Assembly: GCA_964519995.1 (NCBI GenBank)
Contig: CAZFLY010000038.1
Coordinates: forward strand, 1-27,279
Direction of reading: 5' to 3'
Length of the DNA stretch: 27,279 nt
Origin: CAZFLY01 sp964519995
Lineage (GTDB): Bacteria; Planctomycetota; Phycisphaerae; Sedimentisphaerales; Anaerobacaceae
Shown here piece after piece: positions 15,694 to 23,610 of this stretch. Each line of letters begins with the position of its first letter. The first letter of the stretch is position 1. Under the pieces are notes generated by a model. The model was not told where the DNA came from, did not search any database, and saw nothing but the letters and a program-made list of their open reading frames with translations. Both the position numbers and the translations under genes were made by a program.

Positions 15694-15788
15694 CTCGGAT
15701 GATGCTTCAAGATTTGTCAGAAAGCAAAAAAGTGGGGAGGGAAATGCCTTTTTCGGCTACTGGCTAATAGTTAAAATTTTTTTACTTA

Positions 15789-15842
15789 TTCATCAAGTTC
15801 TCACATTTCTTTCATATTCCCTTCAAATTGCGAATGTATATT
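15789..15842 (+). promoter_or_regulatory. Pho-box array and promoter of the pst operon
   Basis: Hexamers begin at 15789 (TTCATC), 15800 (CTCACA), 15811 (TTCATA) and 15822 (TTCAAA), again in exact 11-nt steps. A TATATT -10 box starts at 15837, 15 nt after the last hexamer starts. The spacing is identical to the array before the Na+/Pi transporter gene, although the flanking sequence differs, which supports a shared PhoB-dependent architecture. Confidence 0.8.
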
Positions 15843-15956
15843 AGATAATAAGAGGTGTTGGCAAATGTTGTGTAGCGTCCGGTGAGTTCTGCATTGACGA
15901 GGGACCAGAGGCACCTATAAGTGAAGATGACGATAGAGAATTTGGGAGAAAGAGAA

Positions 15957-16838
15957 ATGGCTAACAAAAAAACTACGATTGTTAGGGTAACAGTGGTTGT
16001 AGTATTGACATGTGCGGCATTTACAATGATCGGCGGATGCTCAAAGCGAGGTGAGCAGGGCCAAGATAGATTCATAACAGTCAAAGGCTCAGACACCATG
16101 GTTCACCTTGTCAGCAACTGGGCCGAGGCATTTATGAAAAAGCACCCTGATATTGAAGTGTCGGTCACAGGCGGTGGTTCGGGTACAGGAATAGCAGCGC
16201 TACTTAACGGTACGACAGATATTTGTGCAGCCTCAAGGAAGATCAAGGATAAGGAGCTGATGCTGGCGCTGGAGAAGAATGTGCATCCATATGAAATGGC
16301 TGTCGCTAAGGATGGTATTGCGGTTGTGGTTCATCCGGATAATCCTGTAGATAAGCTTACCTTAGAGCAATTGAGCAAGATTTTTACCGGTAAGACAATG
16401 CGGTGGAGCGATGTTGGTGGGCCCAACGAGGAGGTTGAGGTTCTATCGAGGGAATCCAGTTCAGGTACGTATATATTCTTTCAGGAGATGGTGTTAAATA
16501 AGCAGGACTATATGCAGGATGCTAAACTCTTGCCGGCTACATCATCGATTATCCAATCTGTATCAAGCGATAAGTGGGCGATTGGATACGTGGGGTTGGG
16601 GTATGCGGTTGCAGCTTCGGATAAGGTGAAGATTGTGCCTGTGAAGAGGGATGATAGTTCACCGGCTATTATGCCTTCGGATGAGACTGTCAAGTTGGGC
16701 GAATATCCGATTGCAAGGCCATTATATCTCTATACGAGCGGCCAGCCGAAAGGAACGGTCAAGGATTTTGTGAATTTCTGCCTTAGTGCCGAGGGTCAGC
16801 AGATTGTAAAAGAGACAGGGTACGTGGCGATTAACTGA
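15957..16838 (+). CDS. pstS: Phosphate-binding lipoprotein PstS
   Basis: This is the extracytoplasmic phosphate receptor of the high-affinity Pst transporter; 293 residues from the ATG at 15957, which follows GGGAGAAAGAG. An upstream ATG at 15921 is less likely because it would put 12 polar residues before the signal peptide. A lipobox (MIGGC, Cys28) predicts membrane anchoring. Phosphate-contacting segments are visible: KGSDTMVHL near the mature N-terminus, GGGSGTGIAALLNGT, CAASRKIKDKE and SRESSSGTYIFFQE. The family resemblance is to the PBP-like domain group. It is the first gene of the Pho-controlled operon, and pstC begins on the last base of its stop codon. Confidence 0.95.
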   Translation: MANKKTTIVRVTVVVVLTCAAFTMIGGCSKRGEQGQDRFITVKGSDTMVHLVSNWAEAFMKKHPDIEVSVTGGGSGTGIAALLNGTTDICAASRKIKDKELMLALEKNVHPYEMAVAKDGIAVVVHPDNPVDKLTLEQLSKIFTGKTMRWSDVGGPNEEVEVLSRESSSGTYIFFQEMVLNKQDYMQDAKLLPATSSIIQSVSSDKWAIGYVGLGYAVAASDKVKIVPVKRDDSSPAIMPSDETVKLGEYPIARPLYLYTSGQPKGTVKDFVNFCLSAEGQQIVKETGYVAIN

Positions 16839-17710
16839 TGGGACGAGCCTGGAAAGAAAAGGCGATAAAGTTATTTCTTGTTTCAACGGCGTCAACAAGC
16901 ATCATCGTCGTAATAGGTATATTTATTTTTTTGGGCAAGGAGGGCGCACCGTTTTTGGCTGAGCCGGGTGCGGATGAACTTATTGGCACCAGATGGATCC
17001 CAGTTTCATTTCAGAAAGAATCCTACGGGATTCTACCGTTAGTAGCTGGCTCGGCACTGGTTACGGTGTTGGCGATGATTTTAACGATTCCGTTTGGTGT
17101 GGGGGCAGCGGTGTACATTTCGGAGTTGGCCGGACCTATCGAGAGAGAGATATTGAAGCCTTTTGTTGAAGTACTTGCGGGGATTCCATCGGTAGTGATT
17201 GGGTTCTTTGGATTGGTGATGTTGGTTCCGATTATCAAATGGTGCTTCAGCCTTTCGAGCGGACTAACGGCGTTAGCAGGTGCGATGCTTCTTGGGCTTA
17301 TGGCAATACCAACGGTGATAAGCATCAGCGAAGATGCAATACGAAGTGTGCCGGGCTCTTATAAGGCAGCATCGCTGGCGCTGGGCGCCAGCAGGATGCA
17401 GACAATATGGTGTGTGACGGTTCCTGCGGCGCTTCCGGGAATTATTGCAGCGGTGATGTTGGGAACCGGCAGAGTCATCGGCGAAACGATGGCGGTTATG
17501 ATGGTGACCGGTAACGCGGCAGTAATAACTGCGTCGCCTTTTGAATCGGTGCGAACAATGACGGCGACAATTGCAGCGGAGATGGGAGAGGTCGCGTTCG
17601 GCAGTGACCATTACATAGCACTATTCTGTGTGGGGATTGTTTTGTTGCTGGCGACGTTTGTGCTGAATATGGTTGCGCAAAGGGTGCTAAAGAGATACAG
17701 GATGGGATAA
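16838..17710 (+). CDS. pstC: Phosphate ABC transporter permease PstC
   Basis: The protein has 290 residues and six hydrophobic segments. It has the PstC-type start with one helix and a short periplasmic loop (LIGTRWIPVSFQKESYGILPL), followed by the BPD permease core. The EAA-like coupling segment (SYKAASLALGASRMQTIWCVTVPAALPGI) contacts PstB. Also visible are EVLAGIPSVVIGFFGL and GTGRVIGETMAVMMVTGN, both typical of PstC. It forms the membrane channel with PstA. It overlaps pstS by one base (TGATG) and pstA by one base, indicating translational coupling. Confidence 0.95.
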   Translation: MGRAWKEKAIKLFLVSTASTSIIVVIGIFIFLGKEGAPFLAEPGADELIGTRWIPVSFQKESYGILPLVAGSALVTVLAMILTIPFGVGAAVYISELAGPIEREILKPFVEVLAGIPSVVIGFFGLVMLVPIIKWCFSLSSGLTALAGAMLLGLMAIPTVISISEDAIRSVPGSYKAASLALGASRMQTIWCVTVPAALPGIIAAVMLGTGRVIGETMAVMMVTGNAAVITASPFESVRTMTATIAAEMGEVAFGSDHYIALFCVGIVLLLATFVLNMVAQRVLKRYRMG

Positions 17711-18561
17711 TGGGAACAGCAAGGTCAGAGAAAATAGCCGGCTGGGTCATACGAGGAGCAACGTACTCCATTGTATTCGTGATTGCGTCGATTATCGGGA
17801 CGATTGTATGGAATGGTGTACCGGCGATTAGCTGGGAATTTTTGACGGCTATGCCGAGAAACAGCGGAGCACAGGGTGGGATACTGCCCGCGATAGCGGG
17901 GACATTACTACTCGTTGCAGGTACGGTAGCTATTGCACTTCCCCTGGGGATGGCCACAGCAATATATCTATCGGAATATGCAAAGGCGGGCAGATTTACA
18001 CGGGCAATCCGGCTGGCAATCGTGACGTTAGCGGGAGTGCCATCAATTGTCTTTGGGCTGTTTGGCCTGGGACTTTTTGTAATATTTCTGCAATTTGGAG
18101 CATCACTTATTGCAGGGTGTTTGACGTTAGCGTGCATGATTCTGCCTACGATTATTGTTGCGAGCGAAGAGGCGTTGCGGGCAGTGCCTAAGGGATTCAG
18201 GGAGGGAAGTCTTGCACTGGGAGCAACCAAGTGGCAGACGATACGCAGGAATGTGCTGCCCTATTCGGTTGGAGGTATGTTGACGGGGTCGATCTTGGGG
18301 ATTGGGCGAGCGGCGGGAGAAACGGCACCGATACTTTTGACGGTGGCTGCATTTTATTTGCCGAGGCTGCCTAAGTCGATATTCGATCAGGTAATGGCGC
18401 TGCCGTATCATCTCTATATCTTGGTGACACAGCATCCGGAAGCGGATAAAGTCCGGCCAATGGCGTATGGAACGGCACTTGTTTTGATTGTGCTGGTGCT
18501 CGGAGTTAATCTCGCGGCGATCCTGTCGCGGATTCATATTAGAAGAAAATACCGATGGTAG
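17710..18561 (+). CDS. pstA: Phosphate ABC transporter permease PstA
   Basis: The protein has 283 residues with six predicted helices. Conserved PstA segments are GGILPAIAGTLLLVAGTVAIALPLG (residues 57-81, split here only by position), AGVPSIVFGLFGLG, the coupling helix EGSLALGATKWQTIRRNVLPY and GIGRAAGETAPILLT. It pairs with PstC to form the channel. The ATG overlaps the pstC stop (TAATG), and pstB starts seven bases before the pstA stop. The antisense open frame here is only a shadow. Confidence 0.95.
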   Translation: MGTARSEKIAGWVIRGATYSIVFVIASIIGTIVWNGVPAISWEFLTAMPRNSGAQGGILPAIAGTLLLVAGTVAIALPLGMATAIYLSEYAKAGRFTRAIRLAIVTLAGVPSIVFGLFGLGLFVIFLQFGASLIAGCLTLACMILPTIIVASEEALRAVPKGFREGSLALGATKWQTIRRNVLPYSVGGMLTGSILGIGRAAGETAPILLTVAAFYLPRLPKSIFDQVMALPYHLYILVTQHPEADKVRPMAYGTALVLIVLVLGVNLAAILSRIHIRRKYRW

Positions 18562-19343
18562 AAGTACAAACCAAGCAGGCAAAGGATACGGAAGTTAAGA
18601 TTCAGGTAAAGAAATTGGACTTCTACTATGGAGATTCGCAGGCGCTTTTTGAGATTTCGATGAATATTCCAGCAAGGCAGGTCACAGCGCTTATTGGGCC
18701 GAGCGGCTGTGGAAAGAGCACCTTTTTGCGAGCACTGAATCGGATGAATGATATTATCGATGGCGCTAAAACACAGGGACAGGTGCTAATTGATAGTAAA
18801 GACATCTATCAGCGTGACACGGATATTGTTGAACTGCGTAAGAGGGTTGGTATGGTTTTTCAAAAGTCCAATCCTTTTCCAAAATCTATTTTTGATAATG
18901 TAGCGTATGGACCTCGGATTCACGGGGTGAAAGATCGCGAGGAACTAAGTGAGATTGTGGAAAAATCTCTGGTGCGTTCGGCACTGTGGAACGAAGTCAA
19001 GGATCGCCTGTATAAAAACGCAATGGACCTTTCAGGTGGGCAGCAGCAGAGATTGTGTATTGCCAGAGCCCTGGCGGTTGAGCCTGAAATACTTTTAATG
19101 GATGAACCTGCATCCGCACTTGATCCGCAATCAACGGCCAGGATAGAAGACCTTATCGATGAGCTGGTCAAAGACTATACGATAGTGATTGTGACGCACA
19201 ATATGCAGCAGGCGGCGAGAGTATCGCATTTGACGGCATTTCTGTATGAGGGTTATCTGATTGAGATGGGACCCACAAAGCAGATATTTACCAAGCCTGG
19301 CCGGAAGAAAACGGAGGACTACATTACGGGCAGATTTGGGTAA
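18555..19343 (+). CDS. pstB: Phosphate ABC transporter ATPase PstB
   Basis: The protein has 262 residues, the usual length. It has Walker A GPSGCGKST (about residues 49-57), the signature LSGGQQQR, Walker B ILLMDEPASALD and the switch His in IVTHNMQQAARV. The segment LRALNRMNDIIDGAK is diagnostic for PstB. It hydrolyses ATP to drive phosphate import through PstCA. The canonical phoU starts 14 nt downstream after a GGGAGAA ribosome site. Confidence 0.97.
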   Translation: MVEVQTKQAKDTEVKIQVKKLDFYYGDSQALFEISMNIPARQVTALIGPSGCGKSTFLRALNRMNDIIDGAKTQGQVLIDSKDIYQRDTDIVELRKRVGMVFQKSNPFPKSIFDNVAYGPRIHGVKDREELSEIVEKSLVRSALWNEVKDRLYKNAMDLSGGQQQRLCIARALAVEPEILLMDEPASALDPQSTARIEDLIDELVKDYTIVIVTHNMQQAARVSHLTAFLYEGYLIEMGPTKQIFTKPGRKKTEDYITGRFG

Positions 19344-19357
19344 GGGAGAATAAGTTT

Positions 19358-20065
19358 ATGACTGTTCACATGACAAGAGAGATCAACAGGCTCAAGAAGA
19401 TGTTGCTCAAACTATGCGGTATTGTGGAGGATCGATTCCTGCAGGCGGTGAAGTCCATCAAGGATAAGGATGCAGTACTTGCGAAGAAGGTGATCCAGGG
19501 TGACATTGAGATTGACCAGATGGAGGTGGATGTAGAGGAGGAGTGTTTGAAAATGTTGGCTCTGTACCAGCCGGTCGCAATTGATCTGCGGTTTATTATC
19601 ACGGCTTTGAAAATAAATAATGACCTGGAGAGAATTGGTGACTTGGCGGTGAATATTGCTGAGAGAGGCGAGTATCTGGCAAAGCAGAGAGGAATAGAAT
19701 TTCCTATTGAACTTGAGAAGATGGCGGAGAAGACCAAGGCGATGCTTAGAAGCAGTCTCGAGGCATTGGTGAATATGAACTGCGACCTTGCGCATCGGGT
19801 TTGCGCGGACGACGATGAAGTTGACGATATGAACCGGCAGATTTTCCTTTTGGTACAGCAGAAGATTCAGAAAAAACACAAGCAGACAGAAGCACTCGTA
19901 CACCTACTTTCAGCTTCCCGACATATGGAGCGAATTGCAGACCACGCAACAAACATAGCTGAAGACGTGATATATATGGTTGAAGGTAAAATTGTTCGCC
20001 ACAAGGCGGAAGAATACAAGTCGCAAGTTCCACAAGGAAAGGATAAGGCCAATGGGCAAAAGTAG
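19358..20065 (+). CDS. phoU: Phosphate signalling regulator PhoU
   Basis: The protein has 235 residues and two PhoU repeats. Both metal-binding motifs are intact: NNDLERIGDLAVNIAERGE in the first repeat and RHMERIADHATNIAEDVIYMVEG in the second. PhoU links the Pst transporter to PhoR and keeps the Pho regulon off when phosphate is plentiful. Its place at the end of the pst genes is the classical order. A lysine-rich tail (YKSQVPQGKDKANGQK) overlaps the start of the next gene by 14 bases. Confidence 0.95.
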   Translation: MTVHMTREINRLKKMLLKLCGIVEDRFLQAVKSIKDKDAVLAKKVIQGDIEIDQMEVDVEEECLKMLALYQPVAIDLRFIITALKINNDLERIGDLAVNIAERGEYLAKQRGIEFPIELEKMAEKTKAMLRSSLEALVNMNCDLAHRVCADDDEVDDMNRQIFLLVQQKIQKKHKQTEALVHLLSASRHMERIADHATNIAEDVIYMVEGKIVRHKAEEYKSQVPQGKDKANGQK

Positions 20066-20726
20066 TAGAGTAAAAGTGCGCCTCGTCACGGCGTTATTTG
20101 TTTGTATGTTTGGCAGTTCGAGCTTTGGGTTTGACGATGGAGATTTTCAGTTCTGGAGCACAGCGAGTGCTTCGTTCAAAGTGACTGATAATTGGGGCGG
20201 GAAGTTCGAGGAGGAATTTCGATTTGGGGACGATGCAAGTCAGCTTTATTACCAGCATTCGGACTTGGGATTTGTATATAGAGGACTGGCGGATTGGCTG
20301 GATGTCGGGCTGAATTTCAGGCTGGTTTTTGAAAAGAATAGTGCGGGCCAATGGAAACAAGAGAATCGGCCGCACCTAAACGCTACGTTCAAGGGCAAAC
20401 TGAACGGTGTCAGTGTTAGCAACAGATCAAGGTTTGAGTATCGTGATAGAGAAGACAAGAAAGACGTATGGCGATACCGTAACAAGCTGACAGTGAAGTT
20501 GCCTATTGAGCTTACGGAGCTAAAGCTAAAGCCTTATATTGCAGATGAGATATTTGTCGATTTTGAGGGCGCAGGTGTAAATCGGAACCGATTTTATGCG
20601 GGGCTTTCTGCGCCGATCTCGAAACGGCTGGACGGCGGATTGTATTATTTACGGCAGTCGAGCAAATCAGCGGGGACATGGAAAGACATCAATGCGCTAG
20701 GGATTCAGTTGAAAATACATTTCTGA
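20052..20726 (+). CDS. DUF2490 protein, probable outer-membrane beta-barrel
   Basis: The protein has 224 residues. The ATG at 20052 follows AAGGATAAGG and gives a signal peptide (MGKSSRVKVRLVTALFVC...SSSFG). The mature part alternates polar and hydrophobic residues in strands separated by charged turns (WGGKFEEEFRFGDDASQLYYQ, NRSRFEYRDREDKKDVWRYRN) and ends in LGIQLKIHF, with a C-terminal aromatic residue as in many outer-membrane barrels. DUF2490 has no established function. Overlap with phoU and the shared Pho promoter suggest phosphate-starvation induction. A small hairpin (20731-20745) follows the stop, without a T-run. Confidence 0.8.
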   Translation: MGKSSRVKVRLVTALFVCMFGSSSFGFDDGDFQFWSTASASFKVTDNWGGKFEEEFRFGDDASQLYYQHSDLGFVYRGLADWLDVGLNFRLVFEKNSAGQWKQENRPHLNATFKGKLNGVSVSNRSRFEYRDREDKKDVWRYRNKLTVKLPIELTELKLKPYIADEIFVDFEGAGVNRNRFYAGLSAPISKRLDGGLYYLRQSSKSAGTWKDINALGIQLKIHF

Positions 20727-20763
20727 GTATCGCGCAATGTGCGTGGGAATCAACCACAAGACC

Positions 20764-21861
20764 CTACGTTTTCATCGCATCAAGTTCTACAAAAGCGATG
20801 GGCACAAATATAAAGACTGGAAGCCACGCCCATAGCTCAGGCATCACTTTATTAAACACGACCTCAGCAGCAAGCATTTTACAGATAAAAGTCGTAACAA
20901 AACAAGTCGCAGTCAAAGCAAAGCTAATCATAATTGCAGACTTCATTGACTTGGGGTCACGACATACTAGTATCGGCAGGCTCACCATAAGCATAACCAA
21001 GTTGATGATGGGATCGGTTATACGGAAATGTTTTTGACTATAAAGTTGTGCTAAGTCTTTGATTTTTGTCCTCTGGGCGGCCAAGACGGCCAACTGATGC
21101 GAGCTTAATAACGTTTTGTATCCGGCCTTGCGCCTGACGGGGATGTCTTTTGCGGTGATGTCACTGCTGTAAGAGGTTATTGGCTGTGCACCAGTCTGTG
21201 AGTCCTTTCCGATGAATCGACCATTGATAAGATCCCATTTGCCGGTATGAGTGTTGTATATTGCCTTGTCGGCTGATATTTGGCCTGTCACTTCCCAGAT
21301 GCCGGGTTTGTCTGTTCTACGACGCGTGATGATGGTTGGCTGGTGGAGGATTGAGGTTTTAACGTCAAACCTCTGGGAGCAAAGCAGTGATCCATTGTCA
21401 TCGATGACAAACCATACATCGTAAGCTTCTTGGCCCGGAAGGTCGTTGGGTCTACGAACGAGCTTGTCGCTCAGAGATGGTATCACGAATTCTTGATCTA
21501 TCACCGCCAGACTTGTCAGCAAAACTGCCAGAACAATGATTGGCCCGACTAATCTTCTTAAGCTGATACCGGAAGCCATTATGGCAACAAGTTCATTGGC
21601 CTGAATCATCTTGCCCAGGGAAAAGGTCGCTGCTACCACGGTTATCATCCCTGCAAAGTCCCGAAAGTAAAGAGTTATGTTCAAGCTGTAGTAAGTCAAC
21701 ATGTTCCCTATCACGGCCAATGGTCCGAGCTCCGTGTGTTCGGCAAACTCGTCGAGGTTCACAAACGAATCGATGATTATTCGCAGGCCTATTAAAACAC
21801 AAAAGGAGATTGCATAGCCTGTCAGGAAATTCTTTGCAACATATTTATCTATTATTTTCAT
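20764..21861 (-). CDS. lptG: LptG-like permease of the lipopolysaccharide export system
   Basis: The protein has 365 residues, the normal length for the YjgP/YjgQ family. It has two helices at the N-terminus (MKIIDKYVAKNFLTGYAISF, then NMLTYYSLNITLYF), the conserved helix with LGKMIQANELVAIMASGISL, a periplasmic region of about 150 residues and three C-terminal helices (INLVMLMVSLPILV, then ATCFVTTFICKM). With LptF and the ATPase LptB it moves lipopolysaccharide or a similar lipid from the inner membrane towards the outer membrane. It is the second gene of a pair, 67 nt after the larger LptF-like gene. The F/G assignment rests on order and length and is provisional. Confidence 0.85.
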   Translation of the reverse strand: MKIIDKYVAKNFLTGYAISFCVLIGLRIIIDSFVNLDEFAEHTELGPLAVIGNMLTYYSLNITLYFRDFAGMITVVAATFSLGKMIQANELVAIMASGISLRRLVGPIIVLAVLLTSLAVIDQEFVIPSLSDKLVRRPNDLPGQEAYDVWFVIDDNGSLLCSQRFDVKTSILHQPTIITRRRTDKPGIWEVTGQISADKAIYNTHTGKWDLINGRFIGKDSQTGAQPITSYSSDITAKDIPVRRKAGYKTLLSSHQLAVLAAQRTKIKDLAQLYSQKHFRITDPIINLVMLMVSLPILVCRDPKSMKSAIMISFALTATCFVTTFICKMLAAEVVFNKVMPELWAWLPVFIFVPIAFVELDAMKT

Positions 21862-21928
21862 CTCACGTATCTTGTTAAGCGTGTTTCCAATTTCATGCTT
21901 ATTGCAGGCAGTGCGCTGTCCCCAACAA

Positions 21929-23533
21929 TTAATTTTTCAACAGCCTGTAAAATAGTGTAACCGCCACAAGCATCAAGAATCCCACCGTCAACCACATCAG
22001 CACTATACCAGAGATGCTTTGTGAACTGGGGTTTTCGGTTATGTGTTTACCGCTGATTATGCCGACTACGAGCACGACAGCGGGCACACAGCTTAAACCG
22101 AAGGCGCTTAATATATGTCCTCCCTTTTTAATAATACCTGCGGCGATGCCGATCATTATCATTGGAACACAACCTATTCCGAATACCAGCCGGGAATGCT
22201 TCTCAGATCTTATTTCGACAAGTGTTTTTTGTATCTTCTGATTTAGCTTATTTAGCATATCTGTGAGGGCCGGACTCGGTTGTTTCTGCAATACCGATGA
22301 CTGCGAGGCCTTGGCAATGGCGGAAAGAACGTTTTCAGTTTCAAACATATCTCTGATGTCGGCGACTTTTGGCGGGATAAGGCCCCTGATAACGTGCCTT
22401 CGTTTCAAATCTCCTGTGCCTTCTACGCGTGCATTGTATATATCTATTGTTAAAGTTGGGGCCAACTCGTCACCCTCTATATGTAATGATGCTTCCGCAC
22501 AGCGTAGGGTCTGAAGAGGTTGCTTTTTCCTTGTGTCGTATTCAGTAACGATAACATCCCCGGACAATCGAACTCCTTTCTCGCCCTGCACGTTACATTG
22601 ACTCGCGCTGAATTTGACTGAGTTGGGCCGACCAGGCAATTCATAGAAACTACCGGGATTACCGACTACCTTAGCTGTTATATCTTGTGCGAGCAGTTCA
22701 GCAGTAAACTGTGTGTATACCTGCCGAGCCAGCCTTTCAACCGGATAGAAGCGCATAAGGTCGGCTTGAATTTTTTTGATCTGTTCAACATTTTTGAATC
22801 TGATATCATCGCCCAACAACGGGCCGAACTCCTGCCGTACTGATAGCCATTCTGCAGAGATCCACATATCGTCTTCCGCAGCCATTTGGCTGATGTTGTG
22901 TGCTGCTAAGTGTACTTCATTGAATCTTTCATGCGGATCGAAGTGTATCCTTGCGTTTTCAGCGGTGATGATCTTTTTCGCTTTTCCATCTTTTGCCTCA
23001 ACGACAATCAAACCGGAAAGCGTTTCGCTTTTTGGATTGGCCTGGTCAGCGTAAATTAAATACTTTCCATCTGGCGGCTTATAATAACCTTTCCGTTGTA
23101 TATTTCGGAAGAGTATTTGCTTAGCGTCGGCCTTGAGCGATTTTTCTGCTAGGTGTACGAAGTAAGGCAATGCGTGAAAGCTCAAAATGACATTTGCTAT
23201 TGCAATCATAATTGCCAGGGCAAAGCCTGGATAAACAAGCGTCATCAGACCGATGCCACTTGCTCTGCAGGCATCCAGCTCATTATCGCCTGCAAGTCGG
23301 CCGTAGACCAGCGCAGCGGCAAACAAAGCTGCCATTGGCAAAACGAATGTAAGTGCTATGGGCAAAAAATAGATGATAATATCGACTACTCGCTGTGGTC
23401 CCAGACCGTACTGCTGAATAGGCTGTAGGATGCTGCCGAGAGTGAGTATCAGCGTCAGAGCCGTCGTCGTCAGCACAAACACTTTGAAAAGTTCACGGAA
23501 TATGTATCTATGTAAAATGAATACCATCGTCAT
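21929..23533 (-). CDS. lptF: LptF-like permease with an enlarged periplasmic region
   Basis: The protein has 534 residues from the ATG at 23533, which follows GGCGGTTGG; an ATG two codons later is also possible. A TTG at 23572 is unlikely. Family features are HRYIFRELFKVFVLTTTALTLIL at the N-terminus, AALVYGRLAGDNELDACRASGIG at the coupling helix, and three C-terminal helices (FGIGCVPMIMIGIAAGIIKKG onwards). It is about 170 residues longer than typical LptF, and the extra length lies in the periplasmic beta-jellyroll region between about residues 120 and 420. The partner gene for LptG follows. Confidence 0.85.
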   Translation of the reverse strand: MTMVFILHRYIFRELFKVFVLTTTALTLILTLGSILQPIQQYGLGPQRVVDIIIYFLPIALTFVLPMAALFAAALVYGRLAGDNELDACRASGIGLMTLVYPGFALAIMIAIANVILSFHALPYFVHLAEKSLKADAKQILFRNIQRKGYYKPPDGKYLIYADQANPKSETLSGLIVVEAKDGKAKKIITAENARIHFDPHERFNEVHLAAHNISQMAAEDDMWISAEWLSVRQEFGPLLGDDIRFKNVEQIKKIQADLMRFYPVERLARQVYTQFTAELLAQDITAKVVGNPGSFYELPGRPNSVKFSASQCNVQGEKGVRLSGDVIVTEYDTRKKQPLQTLRCAEASLHIEGDELAPTLTIDIYNARVEGTGDLKRRHVIRGLIPPKVADIRDMFETENVLSAIAKASQSSVLQKQPSPALTDMLNKLNQKIQKTLVEIRSEKHSRLVFGIGCVPMIMIGIAAGIIKKGGHILSAFGLSCVPAVVLVVGIISGKHITENPSSQSISGIVLMWLTVGFLMLVAVTLFYRLLKN

Positions 23534-23610
23534 CCAACCGCCATTACCTGAGAGTTGACTATGATACAACAAATGCTATTAAATAAGCAAATCATCTGCC
23601 AAGTTCATCC

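Noticed and set aside
15694..15788. Possible terminator between the PhoU-like gene and the pst promoter
   Set aside because: There are T-runs and a GCC...GGC pair but no stem long enough to support an intrinsic terminator.
17496..18230. 244-codon minus-strand open frame across pstC/pstA
   Set aside because: It is antisense to two well-identified permease genes, has no family features and reads as low-complexity Ala/Pro/Ile; it is a by-product of codon use in the real genes.
20731..20745. Hairpin CGCGCA-ATG-TGCGTG after the DUF2490 gene
   Set aside because: Short stem with a G-U pair and no T-run; mentioned only with the gene and not called as a terminator.
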